Of a stretch of DNA of 36,668 nucleotides, positions 1 through 9,259 are shown one piece after another; the first letter of the stretch is position 1; every line of letters starts with the position of its first letter. The DNA lies in assembly GCA_003216595.1 (NCBI GenBank), contig QCIQ01000015.1, positions 1-36,668 on the forward strand, given 5' to 3'. Source of the DNA: Prochlorococcus sp. AG-402-M18 (lineage in GTDB: Bacteria > Cyanobacteriota > Cyanobacteriia > PCC-6307 > Cyanobiaceae). The translations under genes and the position numbers were made by a program. Under the pieces are notes generated by a model. It was given only the letters and a program-made list of their open reading frames with translations. It was not told where the DNA came from and made no database searches.

Positions 1-1
1 G

Positions 2-70
2 GCTTTTTTAAAGCAATCAAAAGAATGGATTCAGTCTCAATCTATTAATTACAAAATTAAATCAGTTTAA
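2..70 (+). CDS. 3' end of an upstream gene (partial, unidentified)
   Basis: One frame is open from the window edge for 22 codons and ends at TAA 68-70, reading ...KEWIQSQSINYKIKSV. A second plus frame is open to a stop at 46-48, so the true frame is not certain. The position just upstream of and co-oriented with the manganese transporter operon is compatible with the tail of a preceding gene. The fragment is too short for a family assignment. Confidence 0.35.
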   Translation, partial: AFLKQSKEWIQSQSINYKIKSV

Positions 71-144
71 GTTTATAACTTTTCTTTTGGTATGACTTTG
101 ACTTATATTTAGACAAAACATTAATATTTTCTAATTTCAAATAT

Positions 145-1110
145 ATGTTTAATAAAAGTTTTTCTTTTGAGTATATTTATAAGGAAAATAGTTTGCTTAT
201 TTTATTTACTTTCCTTGCTTTAAATATTTTATTCCTTACAGGATGTGTAAATAAAAACACTTATAGACCAAGCAATGATAAGCCTTTTGTTTTAACTACT
301 TTTACAATTTTGGCCGATCTTGCTTCAAATGTTGCTGGGGATAGACTTCTAGTTAAATCAATAACGAAACCAGGAGCAGAAATCCATAGTTATCAATTTA
401 CACCTAGTGATATTGTAAAAACCAAAGGAGCAAAACTTATTATTGAAAATGGTTTAGGTCTTGAAGCATGGTTTTCGAAATTTATTATTAGCACGGGTGA
501 TATTCCCAATGTGAAATTAACCGAGGGGATGAAGCCATTATTGATAGAGGGAGATACTTATGCAGGGAAGCCAAATCCTCATGCCTGGATGTCACCCAAA
601 AGAGCTATGAATTATGTAGATAAAATAGTTGATGCTTTTATTAAAATCGATCCTGATGGAGCTCTTGAATACTCATCTAACGCTTCAACCTATAAAGCTA
701 AACTTGAAACGCTTGATAAAGAGCTAAGAGCTTCTTTATCTTCTATTCCTAAAGAAAGAAGATTTTTGGTGACATGTGAAGGAGCCTTTACTTATCTGGC
801 CCGTGATTACGGAATGAAAGAGGCATATTTGTGGCCAGTTAATGCTGAAAGTCAAGTAACCCCAAGAAGAATGGTGAATCTAATAAAAAAAATCAAAGAA
901 AATGAAGTCCCAACAATTTTTTGCGAAAGTACTGTCAGTGCAGAAGCACAAATGGAAGTCGCGAAATCAAGCGGAGCTGTTTTTGGTGGGACCTTCTACG
1001 TTGATTCACTCTCAGGTCTAAATGGTCCTGCTCCTACCTATATAGATTTACTAAGGCACAATGTTCGATTAATTACTAAAGGCCTATCCATTTCAGAATT
1101 TAAAAAATAA
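145..1110 (+). CDS. mntC: Manganese ABC transporter, substrate-binding lipoprotein
   Basis: Periplasmic metal-binding lipoprotein (cluster A-I solute-binding family) that hands Mn2+ to the permease, supplying photosystem II. A hydrophobic signal runs over residues 17-33 with a lipobox FLTGC and lipidated Cys34. The expected ligand set is visible: His81 (GAEIHSY), His146 (NPHAW), Glu212 (TCEGAF) and Asp287 (YVDSLS). Glu at the third position and no His-rich loop favour the Mn-type MntC/PsaA group over ZnuA, as do the segments EAYLWPVN and GPAPTY. The length of 321 aa is normal. It is first in an operon with the ATPase and permease; its TAA shares one base with the next ATG. A Zn or broad-specificity role is less likely but cannot be excluded from sequence. 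Confidence 0.88.
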   Translation: MFNKSFSFEYIYKENSLLILFTFLALNILFLTGCVNKNTYRPSNDKPFVLTTFTILADLASNVAGDRLLVKSITKPGAEIHSYQFTPSDIVKTKGAKLIIENGLGLEAWFSKFIISTGDIPNVKLTEGMKPLLIEGDTYAGKPNPHAWMSPKRAMNYVDKIVDAFIKIDPDGALEYSSNASTYKAKLETLDKELRASLSSIPKERRFLVTCEGAFTYLARDYGMKEAYLWPVNAESQVTPRRMVNLIKKIKENEVPTIFCESTVSAEAQMEVAKSSGAVFGGTFYVDSLSGLNGPAPTYIDLLRHNVRLITKGLSISEFKK

Positions 1111-1907
1111 TGAACCCAATTTTTAAAAACCATGAGAAAGATTTTATGCGTATTGAGGCAGACCAAGTTTGTGTTGACTACAACGGTACAGTTGCTCTCT
1201 ATGACGCAAGTTTAAATTTAAAAGCGGGATCTATATGTGGCCTTGTGGGCATGAATGGTGCAGGAAAATCAACTTTTTTCAAGGCTCTAATGGGTTTTGT
1301 TAGACCTTCAAGGGGGAAAATTAGGATCAATGGTTTAAAGGTTAATCAAGCCCAGAAGGAGCAATCGGTTGCATATGTTCCACAAAATGAAGGTATAGAT
1401 TATTCATTTCCCGTGAGCGTTTGGGATGTTGTGATGATGGGGAGATATGGCGCTATGAATATTTTCCGAATACCAAGAGAATCTGATAGGAGAGCCGTTG
1501 TTCATGCCCTTGAAAGAGTTGATCTTTTGGATCTCAGAGAGAGACCAATAGGATCTTTATCAGGAGGGCAACGCAAAAGAGCTTTTCTTGCAAGAGCAAT
1601 TGCTCAGCGGGCATCAGTACTTCTTTTAGACGAGCCTTTTTCGGGCGTTGATGTGCCTACTGAAAAGCTTATGGCTGAGCTATTTCTTCAGTTTCGACAA
1701 GAAGGTCATACTATTTTGATATCTACTCATGATTTGAATCATGTGAGAGATTTTTGTGATTTTGTTGTCCTAATCAATAAGACTGTTCTTGCTTATGGTG
1801 AAACCTCGGAAGTTTTCACTTCGGAAAATCTAAATAAAACATTTGGAGGTATTCCACCAAATCCCTTATCAGGGCCGACTTCAAGTAAAGATTTTATAAA
1901 TGAGTGA
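1110..1907 (+). CDS. mntA: Manganese ABC transporter, ATP-binding protein
   Basis: ATPase of the Mn uptake transporter. It has Walker A GMNGAGKST (about residues 47-55), a Q-loop region PQNEGIDYSFP, signature LSGGQ (150-154), Walker B VLLLDEP (170-176) and the switch histidine in STHDLNHV. The 265-aa length is typical. The ATG at 1110 overlaps the mntC stop by one base. An internal ATG at 1146, preceded by GAGAAAG, is an equally possible start and would give 253 aa beginning MRIEADQ. The 3' end overlaps the permease gene by 8 bp, so the three genes are surely co-translated. Confidence 0.88.
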   Translation: MNPIFKNHEKDFMRIEADQVCVDYNGTVALYDASLNLKAGSICGLVGMNGAGKSTFFKALMGFVRPSRGKIRINGLKVNQAQKEQSVAYVPQNEGIDYSFPVSVWDVVMMGRYGAMNIFRIPRESDRRAVVHALERVDLLDLRERPIGSLSGGQRKRAFLARAIAQRASVLLLDEPFSGVDVPTEKLMAELFLQFRQEGHTILISTHDLNHVRDFCDFVVLINKTVLAYGETSEVFTSENLNKTFGGIPPNPLSGPTSSKDFINE

Positions 1908-2772
1908 ATTTCTAATTTCCATTACGCCAATTGATTGGCTATTGGATCCATTAACTCATGACTTTATGAGAAGAGCTTTAATGGTTAGCGCATTAGTGGG
2001 AGGTGTTTGTGGCCTTTTGTCTTGTTATATGACCTTAAAAGGTTGGGCATTAATGGGTGACGCGGTTTCCCATGCGGTTATGCCAGGGGTGGTTGTTGCT
2101 TATGCATTAGGGCTCCCTTTTTCCTTAGGTGCTTTTGTTTTTGGAGTTGGTTCAGTTGCTTTGATTGGATTTGTTAAACAGAAATCTAGAATTAAAGAAG
2201 ATACAGTAATAGGACTTGTTTTTACTGGTTTTTTTGCATTAGGCCTTGTATTGGTTTCAAAAATTAAAAGTAATATTGATCTAATGCAAATACTTTTTGG
2301 AAGTCCTCTAGGGATTTCTCGTTCAGATGTTAACCAGACTTTAATAATTTCGTTTATTGTTATATCTATATTGCTTATATTTAGAAAAGATTTAATGCTT
2401 TATTGTTTTGATGCTAAGCATGCTAGATCTATAGGAATTAATACAGGTATACTTCATTATTTATTATTAACTTTATTATCTCTATCAGCAGTAGTTGGTT
2501 TGCAAACTGTTGGTATTATTCTAGTAGTAGCAATGCTTATTACGCCTGGAGCTACAGCATACTTGCTAACTGATCGTTTTGATCAAATGACTTTATTAGC
2601 AGTTTTTAGCAGCTCATTCTCAAGTATTCTAGGTGTTTATATAAGTTATTGGTCCGATATTGAAACAGGTGGATCTATCGTTTTAGTTCAAACATTAATA
2701 TTTCTAATAGCATTTTTATTCGCTCCAAGATATGGAATATTTAAAAACCAAACTTTTATAAATAATAATTAA
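1900..2772 (+). CDS. mntB: Manganese ABC transporter, membrane permease
   Basis: Integral membrane channel subunit of the ABC-3 family that partners MntA and MntC. About eight hydrophobic segments are visible over 290 aa. The family region KGWALMGDAVSHAVMPGV lies near residues 48-65, and AMLITPGATAYLL, a conserved segment of metal permeases, lies near 204-216. The start overlaps the ATPase stop (ATGAGTGA). The operon seems to end here or to continue into the DUF4336 gene only 12 bp downstream. Confidence 0.88.
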   Translation: MSEFLISITPIDWLLDPLTHDFMRRALMVSALVGGVCGLLSCYMTLKGWALMGDAVSHAVMPGVVVAYALGLPFSLGAFVFGVGSVALIGFVKQKSRIKEDTVIGLVFTGFFALGLVLVSKIKSNIDLMQILFGSPLGISRSDVNQTLIISFIVISILLIFRKDLMLYCFDAKHARSIGINTGILHYLLLTLLSLSAVVGLQTVGIILVVAMLITPGATAYLLTDRFDQMTLLAVFSSSFSSILGVYISYWSDIETGGSIVLVQTLIFLIAFLFAPRYGIFKNQTFINNN

Positions 2773-2784
2773 ATTAAGCAAACA

Positions 2785-3963
2785 ATGAGCAACCTTTCTA
2801 CTGAACAAAAATGGAGTTGGTGGCCACTTTTACCGCTTTATCCTTATGGAAGAAAAAGAACAATATTCAGGGAATTAGTTCCTGATCAGATTTGGAGTTT
2901 TGAACAACTTCAGGGTATTTATTATGTAGCTGTCCCAGTGAGGCTTTTGGTTGTAAGAGTAAAGAATGGATTGATGATAATTAACCCTCTCCCTCCTACC
3001 GAAGAATTGCTAAGGGACATTGAAGTAATTGTGAAAAAAATCGGTCCCGTAAAAACAATTGTTTTACCAACGGCCTCTGGTTTGGAACATAAAATTGCTC
3101 TTCCTGCTTTGGCTAGAGCCTTTCCTGATTCAAAAATATGGGTTTGCCCAGGGCAATGGAGTTTCCCATTTCAGTTGCCTTTTGATTGGTTGGGAATTCC
3201 GTCTAAAAGAACAAATATCTTATTGGCTGATGGATTCCCTCATAGTGATTATTGTGACTGGATTTCATTGGGACCAATTGATATTGGATTAGGACGCTTC
3301 CAAGAAATATCTTGTTTTCATAAACCATCAAAGTCTTTATTGGTTACTGATGCACTTGTTGGAATTGAAGATACTCCTCCAGAGCTTTTTGATTTAGACC
3401 CTACCCCTTTATTGTTTCATTCAAGAGAGAAGGGGGTTGAAGAGCTTATTGATACGCCAATTGCAAGGAAAAAGGGATGGCTTCGTTTGGTTCTTTTTGC
3501 TTCCTACTTAAGACCTGAAAAGTTGGAGATCCCAAAAATAAAAGAAATTTTTGGAAACGCTTTTAAACCAAATTTAAGAAATAAAAGAGCCCATTTTGGT
3601 ATATATCCTTTCTCTTGGCAGAAAGGCTGGGAGTTGTCTGCTAAAAAACTTGTTGGGAAAAATTCACCTTTATTACAAATTGCTCCTGTAATAGAAAGGC
3701 TAGTTTTCCCTAGAGGACAAAAAGCTTTAATAACTTGGTTAAATAAAGTTGAATCTTTGCAGGGTCTTTCTTGGTTAATATCTGCTCATTACTGCGGGAA
3801 AGTTAGATTTTCAAAAAATGAAGTAAGAGTATTAAAAAATAAGATTAACAAGTCAGATTGGGCTAACAGTAAAGGTGATTTTGGATTTTTAAGTTGGTTA
3901 GATCAGAAATTATTAAAAATTGGCGTAGTACCTAGAAATCCTCTGAAAAAATTTAATGATTAA
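2785..3963 (+). CDS. DUF4336 domain-containing protein
   Basis: I recognise a DUF4336 protein, a family common in cyanobacteria and algae and thought to have a metallo-hydrolase-like fold; the function is not established. Family-like segments are PTASGLEHKIALPALARAFP (residues 92-111), WVCPGQWSFP, and the region from DYCDWISLG to LLVTDALVGIEDTPPELF. The C-terminal 150 residues are basic and less conserved. It starts 12 bp after mntB on the same strand, so it may be co-transcribed with the Mn transporter. Its TAA overlaps the stop of the convergent DUF760 gene by 4 bp. Confidence 0.75.
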   Translation: MSNLSTEQKWSWWPLLPLYPYGRKRTIFRELVPDQIWSFEQLQGIYYVAVPVRLLVVRVKNGLMIINPLPPTEELLRDIEVIVKKIGPVKTIVLPTASGLEHKIALPALARAFPDSKIWVCPGQWSFPFQLPFDWLGIPSKRTNILLADGFPHSDYCDWISLGPIDIGLGRFQEISCFHKPSKSLLVTDALVGIEDTPPELFDLDPTPLLFHSREKGVEELIDTPIARKKGWLRLVLFASYLRPEKLEIPKIKEIFGNAFKPNLRNKRAHFGIYPFSWQKGWELSAKKLVGKNSPLLQIAPVIERLVFPRGQKALITWLNKVESLQGLSWLISAHYCGKVRFSKNEVRVLKNKINKSDWANSKGDFGFLSWLDQKLLKIGVVPRNPLKKFND

Positions 3964-4304
3964 ATTTTATCTGGGTCCACAGACATTTCCTCGTCGGATA
4001 AAAGTGTTTCCTCTAATTCTTTTCTTTGCTCCATTTGTCTGAGGAAGTACCCTGTCATCATCGCTGAGGCTAATAAACTAGCCAAATTATCCTTGCTAGA
4101 AGTTACTTTTACTTCAAATTGATCTCCAGGAAGCATTCCTAGTAAACCTTGAACATTGTGTCGGATTATTTCTTGAATTTCGGGACTGGCAGATTTTGCG
4201 ACTCTTTGCAAAACGTCAGCAGGTTGATCTTGTAAGTATTGAATTAGAGCATTTGCCTCATGACCCTCATTATTGTCTGTAGCTAAAAATTCAGGATTAA
4301 ACAT
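3960..4304 (-). CDS. DUF760 family protein
   Basis: Small soluble acidic protein of the DUF760 family, found in cyanobacteria and plant plastids, with no settled biochemical role. The recognisable core is NALIQYLQDQPADVLQRVAK followed by SPEIQEIIRHNVQGLLGMLP and a LASAMMTGYFLRQMEQR helix near the C-terminus. I take the ATG at 4304 (MFNPEFLATD) as the start; the frame is open to a GTG at 4328 that would add MYLHGKNW. The gene is tail-to-tail with DUF4336 and lies downstream of lepB on the same strand with a gap of about 60 bp. Confidence 0.75.
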   Translation of the reverse strand: MFNPEFLATDNNEGHEANALIQYLQDQPADVLQRVAKSASPEIQEIIRHNVQGLLGMLPGDQFEVKVTSSKDNLASLLASAMMTGYFLRQMEQRKELEETLLSDEEMSVDPDKI

Positions 4305-4366
4305 CCAGTTTTTTCCATGTAAATACACAATATCGCAAAACGTACTCCAATAAAATCTAATTTAGG

Positions 4367-4933
4367 TTATGGGAACCGAATAGGTCCTATTTTTTTTAAT
4401 GGCCAGTATCTAGTAAGCGCCGTACCTATAAGATTTTTTTCTGGAAGAGCTCCCCAAACATGAGAGTCCAAACTGTTATTTCGGTTGTCTCCTAAGACCC
4501 AAAGGGAATAGTCAGGTACATTTATCGCGTCCATTTCATATTGGATAGGTTCTTTAATCCAAGGTTCATTTATTTCTTTTTCATTTCTATAGAGTTTCCC
4601 ATTAGTAACTTCTATTTTGTCTCCAGGTAATCCAACGACTCTTTTTATTAGTGCTGAACCATCACTGTAGCCTGCCTCTGTAAGAATTTTTGGAGGTTTG
4701 AAAATAACAATCGTATTTAAATTTAAATGTTTATTTAGTTTATTATTAAGTCTTGGGGTTATTTTTTCTATCAATATTCTGTCTTGAATTTGCAAAGTTG
4801 GAATCATTGATCCAGAAGGAATCCATCTGGGTTCAACTGCTTGCCATCTTAATAAAAGCGCAATTAATATCCAAACCAACAATCCTTTCCAGCTATTTTG
4901 GTTTTGATTCTTTTTTGATCCAGTAGATGTCAT
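4367..4933 (-). CDS. lepB: Signal peptidase I
   Basis: Type I leader peptidase that cleaves Sec/Tat signal peptides at the outer face of the plasma or thylakoid membrane. An N-terminal membrane anchor spans residues 17-31. The catalytic serine lies in IPSGSMIPTL (Ser42) and the catalytic lysine in ALIKRVVGLPGD (Lys98). Box E GDNRNNSLDSHVWG follows. The 188-aa length suits cyanobacterial LepB proteins. It is divergent from menD across 63 bp. Confidence 0.92.
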   Translation of the reverse strand: MTSTGSKKNQNQNSWKGLLVWILIALLLRWQAVEPRWIPSGSMIPTLQIQDRILIEKITPRLNNKLNKHLNLNTIVIFKPPKILTEAGYSDGSALIKRVVGLPGDKIEVTNGKLYRNEKEINEPWIKEPIQYEMDAINVPDYSLWVLGDNRNNSLDSHVWGALPEKNLIGTALTRYWPLKKIGPIRFP

Positions 4934-4996
4934 GAATTTTCTTTGTTTTAGTTACTTGTTGGAAAGTCTTCTACAAAAATCGAAGTAGTTGTTCTT

Positions 4997-6799
4997 TTGG
5001 CAATTTCACTAGCTCGTTACAATTTTTTTATCAGCTTAGAGCTCCTTAAAACTCTAGTAGCTAAGGGAGTGAAATATTTTGTCCTTTGCCCCGGTAGCAG
5101 ATCAGGCCCTCTTGCTTTAGCAGCAGCAAGTCTCTCTAAAAGAAAAAAATTAACTCTCATAACATCAATTGACGAAAGGTCAGCTGCATTCCTTGCTTTG
5201 GGAATAAGTGCAGCTAGTGGGCAAGTAAGTTGTGTCATTACAACTTCTGGAAGTGCTGTCGCAAACCTTTTGCCGGCTGCTGTTGAAGCAGATAGGTCAT
5301 GCCATCCTCTTTTGTTTTTAACTGCAGATAGACCTTTGCGATTAAAAGAATGTGGAGCCAATCAAGCAGTTAATCAACAGGATTTTCTCAAGTCTGTTTG
5401 TAGACATTTTGATGAATCTCCAAAAGAAGGAATTCATTTGATTTCAAAAGAGAGACTGACATCCTTAGTTGGAAAATCATTCGAAATGGCTTCTAATATT
5501 CCTGGACCAGTTCATATTAACCTTGCTTATGAAGAGCCTTTGCATCCTTGCGGAATTGACCAGAATAAAGTTCTTGATGGATGGGGCATTGAAGAATTTT
5601 TAAAGGATAAAATTACTTCAAATAAAATTCAGACTGTCAAAAAATTTCCATCTTTAAAACTACCAAAACTAGATCCATTTTCTTTAGGAATAATTATTGT
5701 TGGGCCATGGAGAGGAAAATCAAAACAACTTTTTTCTTTTAGGGGCGCATTAAAGAAATGGCAAAAATTAACTGGTTGGCCAATTCTTGCTGATCCACTT
5801 TCTGGGATTGAAAATGATCAGGAGGGTTTAATAAATCACTGGGATCTTTTTTTCTCAATAGGTTTATTTGAAAAAATTAAAGAGATTCAGGTTTTACGAT
5901 TGGGTCCAATATCACCAAGCAGAGAATTACAAACTTGGCTTAAAAAACCTGGAAAAGTTCAATTACTTATTACTGAGGGAGATTGCCGAAATCTTGATCC
6001 CATAGGTGGCTCGACACAATTTAGTGAAGGGTTTTCCTCTTGGGTTGATAAATTGCTTGAGGGTATTCCCACAGAGCCAACAATAAATAAAAAAATTGTT
6101 AGTCAAAAGTTGACTAAAGAGCTTATAAAATATGATTTATTTATCCATAATTGGCTTGATAAAAGGTTATTCAGAAATGGGTTAGTTACTGAACCTGCAT
6201 TAGCTAGATTGCTTCCTCGTTTGTTGCCAGATTCTACCCCTGTGATGCTTGCCTCAAGTAGTCCAATAAGAGATTGGTTAAGTTATTCTGGAGAAGGGGC
6301 TTTCCTAAGCAGGTGTTTTGGTTTCAGGGGGGCATCAGGAATTGATGGAACACTCTCAATGGGTATGGGATTATCAATAATTATGGGGAGAATGATATTG
6401 GTAACAGGTGATTTAGCACTTCTTCATGATACTAATGGATGGCTATTTTCAAAGGATAAAAATATTAGTCTAATAGTAATCATGATTGATAATGGTGGAG
6501 GGGGTATATTTAATCAATTAAATATAGATAGAATTGAAGAAGGCGATTTTGAAGAAATCTTTCTTATGCCTCAGCAAGTTTGTCATCTTACTCTTGCGAA
6601 AGCCTATGGATTGAAATATAAGCAAGTTGCTTGCTTGGATGATTTAGAACAAGCAATTGAATGGAGTTTTTCTTTGTCAACAAATGTATTAATAAGAGTT
6701 TGTACTAACTCTCTTGAAGATCATAGATTGAGAGTAAGTTTACGTGATGAGCTGAAAAAAACATTATCTGAGAATTTATCAACTTTTGACAAAATCTGA
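4997..6799 (+). CDS. menD: SEPHCHC synthase, ThDP-dependent (phylloquinone pathway)
   Basis: 2-succinyl-5-enolpyruvyl-6-hydroxy-3-cyclohexene-1-carboxylate synthase, which joins isochorismate and 2-oxoglutarate in phylloquinone (vitamin K1) synthesis for photosystem I. The N-terminal ThDP domain shows [15 protein letters not shown], the IDERSAAF glutamate and [10 protein letters not shown]. The C-terminal PP domain shows [13 protein letters not shown] and IDNGGGGIF. The start is TTG at 4997: no in-frame ATG or GTG occurs between the upstream stop at 4949-4951 and the conserved N-terminus. It is followed by menB after 8 bp. Confidence 0.92.
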   Translation: MAISLARYNFFISLELLKTLVAKGVKYFVLCPGSRSGPLALAAASLSKRKKLTLITSIDERSAAFLALGISAASGQVSCVITTSGSAVANLLPAAVEADRSCHPLLFLTADRPLRLKECGANQAVNQQDFLKSVCRHFDESPKEGIHLISKERLTSLVGKSFEMASNIPGPVHINLAYEEPLHPCGIDQNKVLDGWGIEEFLKDKITSNKIQTVKKFPSLKLPKLDPFSLGIIIVGPWRGKSKQLFSFRGALKKWQKLTGWPILADPLSGIENDQEGLINHWDLFFSIGLFEKIKEIQVLRLGPISPSRELQTWLKKPGKVQLLITEGDCRNLDPIGGSTQFSEGFSSWVDKLLEGIPTEPTINKKIVSQKLTKELIKYDLFIHNWLDKRLFRNGLVTEPALARLLPRLLPDSTPVMLASSSPIRDWLSYSGEGAFLSRCFGFRGASGIDGTLSMGMGLSIIMGRMILVTGDLALLHDTNGWLFSKDKNISLIVIMIDNGGGGIFNQLNIDRIEEGDFEEIFLMPQQVCHLTLAKAYGLKYKQVACLDDLEQAIEWSFSLSTNVLIRVCTNSLEDHRLRVSLRDELKKTLSENLSTFDKI

Positions 6800-6807
6800 T
6801 TAAAAAA

Positions 6808-7701
6808 ATGAATTTAAAACCTATTACTCCTAACAATATCTCTAGGAGAGTTCTCCCGGGGGAAATTATTACCTCATGGGTCTCTGTTGGTGAATACAAA
6901 GATATCCTGCTTGACATAAGCCCTGAAGGAATTGCTCGCGTTGCAATAAATCGTCCTGAGAAAAGAAATGCTTTTCGACCTCAAACAATTTCAGAACTTT
7001 GTGATGCATTTATTCGAATAAGAGAAGATCCAAAAATTGGAGTAGTTCTATTTACAGGAGTAGGCCCCTCCAAAGATGGAAAGTTTTCTTTTTGTTCTGG
7101 TGGCGATCAGGCTATACGTGGAAATGGAGGATACTTCGGAAATGATGGAATTCCGCGATTAAATGTTCTTGATTTGCAACGTATAATTAGGAGCCTTCCT
7201 AAAGTTGTTATTGCGCTAGTTCCTGGTTTCGCTATAGGGGGAGGACATGTTTTACATTTAATTTGTGATCTGAGTTTGGCTGCAGATAATGCAATATTCG
7301 GTCAAACAGGACCTAAAGTTGGGAGCTTTGATGCAGGGTTTGGTTCAAGTTATTTAGCAAGAGTTGTAGGTCAAAAAAAGGCTAGAGAAATTTGGTTCCT
7401 ATGTAGGAAATATGGAGCTAAGGAAGCATTGGATATGGGGCTAATAAATGCCATCTCACCAATCAACTTGCTCGAGTCAGAAGGGGTTAAATGGGCTAGG
7501 GAAATACTTCAAAACAGTCCAACCGCTATAAAGTGTTTGAAATTTTCTTTTAATGCTGATACGGATGGATTGGCTGGTATCCAAGAGCTTGCTGGCCAGG
7601 CAACACATCTTTTTTATACTACTGATGAGTCAAAGGAGGGAAGAAATGCTTTCATGGAGAAAAGGGATCCTGATTTCTCTGAATCAAAATGGCTTCCATG
7701 A
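6808..7701 (+). CDS. menB: 1,4-dihydroxy-2-naphthoyl-CoA synthase
   Basis: Crotonase-superfamily enzyme that closes the naphthoquinone ring in phylloquinone synthesis. Visible motifs are [11 protein letters not shown], the oxyanion-hole segment [20 protein letters not shown], and [12 protein letters not shown]. The QTGP motif matches the bicarbonate-dependent MenB class. It then has [19 protein letters not shown]. The first ~25 residues (297 aa in total) precede the crotonase fold. It lies 8 bp after menD, so the two act as one unit; menC, menE, menF, menA and menG are not in the window. Confidence 0.92.
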   Translation: MNLKPITPNNISRRVLPGEIITSWVSVGEYKDILLDISPEGIARVAINRPEKRNAFRPQTISELCDAFIRIREDPKIGVVLFTGVGPSKDGKFSFCSGGDQAIRGNGGYFGNDGIPRLNVLDLQRIIRSLPKVVIALVPGFAIGGGHVLHLICDLSLAADNAIFGQTGPKVGSFDAGFGSSYLARVVGQKKAREIWFLCRKYGAKEALDMGLINAISPINLLESEGVKWAREILQNSPTAIKCLKFSFNADTDGLAGIQELAGQATHLFYTTDESKEGRNAFMEKRDPDFSESKWLP

Positions 7702-7750
7702 TTTTATTTTGGTTTATCCAAAAAATAAATCTTTCTTTTTCATGAATTAA

Positions 7751-9214
7751 ATGCGAATACTTTTTGCTGCTGCTGAATGCGCCCCAATGATAAAGGTTGG
7801 AGGTATGGGTGATGTTGTTGGATCATTACCTCCTGCGCTTAAAAAACTTGGACATGATGTTCGATTAATAATTCCAGGGTATGGAAAATTATGGACGTTG
7901 ATGGATATTGCTCCTGAACCTATCTTTCGGGCCAACACAATGGGTGTTGACTTTGCTGTTTTTGAAACAAGGCATCCCTCTAATGGTTTGCCAATGTATT
8001 TAGTTGGACACCCATGTTTTGATTCTGAGCGTATTTACGGAGGAGAAGATGAAGATTGGAGATTTACTTTTTTTGCTAGTGCAGTCTCTGAATTTGCATG
8101 GAACTCATGGAAACCACAAGTTCTCCATTGTCATGATTGGCATACTGGAATGATCCCAGTTTGGATGCATCAAGACCCCGAAATAAGCACGGTATTTACT
8201 ATTCATAATCTCAAGTATCAAGGCCCATGGAGATGGAAGCTTGATCAAATAACTTGGTGCCCCTGGTATATGCATGGTGATCACACCATGGCATCAGCAA
8301 TGTTGTATGCCGATAGAGTGAATGCAGTATCTCCAACTTATTCAAGGGAAATCCGAACATCGGAATATGGAGAAAAATTAGAGGGACTTTTAAATTATAT
8401 TTCTGGGAAATTACGAGGAATATTAAATGGAGTTGATCTAGATGAGTGGAATCCAGCCACGGATAATTCATTGCCAGCTAAATTTAGTGTAGATAATATT
8501 TCTGGTAGAGCAATTAATAAAAGAGTCCTTCAAGAAAGAATGGGACTTGAAGTGAATCCAGATAAATATCTAATGGGAATGGTTGGTAGACTTGTTGATC
8601 AAAAAGGTATTGACCTTTTATTACAAGTTGCTAATAGGCTTCTTTCTTATACTGACTCTCAGGTCGTTGTCCTTGGGACGGGTGATCGCTATTTAGAGTC
8701 ATCTCTATGGCAACTTGCGATTGAGTATCCTGGTCGTTTTTCTGTTTTTCTCACTTACGATGATGCATTATCTAGGCTGATTTATGGAGGTGCTGATGCA
8801 TTCCTAATGCCTAGTCGCTTTGAGCCTTGTGGTATCAGTCAATTATTAGCTATGCGTTATGGTGCTATTCCGATCGTTAGAAAAGTAGGTGGTTTAGTAG
8901 ATACAGTAGAACCTTATAACCCCATGAATGAAACAGGTTCAGGATTTTGCTTTGATCGGTACGAAGCAATTGACTTTTATACAGCATTAGTTCGCTCTTG
9001 GGAAGCATATAGACATCAAAAAAGTTGGAAGGAGTTACAGTTAAGAGCAATGTCAAATGAATATAGTTGGGATAGATCCGCAAAGGAATATGAATTAATG
9101 TATAAAGACGTTTGTGGAATTAAGGAGCCTTCTCCTGATGCGGCAGAGGTTGAAAAGTTTTCTTACGGCCAAGAAGCAGATCCTTCAAGGAAAGGCAAAA
9201 AAATAAAACTATAG
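7751..9214 (+). CDS. glgA: Glycogen synthase (ADP-glucose type)
   Basis: GT5 glycosyltransferase that extends alpha-1,4-glucan from ADP-glucose, the main carbon store. The N-terminal ADP-glucose site is [16 protein letters not shown] (residues 17-32). [13 protein letters not shown] follows, then the C-terminal domain with [14 protein letters not shown] and the catalytic region [19 protein letters not shown] with GGLVDTV. The 487-aa length is normal, with a charged tail (SRKGKKIKL). It follows menB by 49 bp on the same strand. The ATG at 7751 begins the conserved [13 protein letters not shown]-terminus. Confidence 0.95.
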   Translation: MRILFAAAECAPMIKVGGMGDVVGSLPPALKKLGHDVRLIIPGYGKLWTLMDIAPEPIFRANTMGVDFAVFETRHPSNGLPMYLVGHPCFDSERIYGGEDEDWRFTFFASAVSEFAWNSWKPQVLHCHDWHTGMIPVWMHQDPEISTVFTIHNLKYQGPWRWKLDQITWCPWYMHGDHTMASAMLYADRVNAVSPTYSREIRTSEYGEKLEGLLNYISGKLRGILNGVDLDEWNPATDNSLPAKFSVDNISGRAINKRVLQERMGLEVNPDKYLMGMVGRLVDQKGIDLLLQVANRLLSYTDSQVVVLGTGDRYLESSLWQLAIEYPGRFSVFLTYDDALSRLIYGGADAFLMPSRFEPCGISQLLAMRYGAIPIVRKVGGLVDTVEPYNPMNETGSGFCFDRYEAIDFYTALVRSWEAYRHQKSWKELQLRAMSNEYSWDRSAKEYELMYKDVCGIKEPSPDAAEVEKFSYGQEADPSRKGKKIKL

Positions 9215-9259
9215 GATTTTTGAGTATTTAGATTATTTTGTTTCTATTCAAAGATTTGT

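Noticed and set aside
71-144. Possible Mn riboswitch (yybP-ykoY) or Zur box upstream of mntC
   Set aside because: The 74-bp leader is too short for the riboswitch, and I see no convincing dyad of the Fur/Zur type.
5017-5361. 114-aa open frame antisense to menD
   Set aside because: It is the mirror of a strongly conserved MenD N-terminus, with no sensible protein motif.
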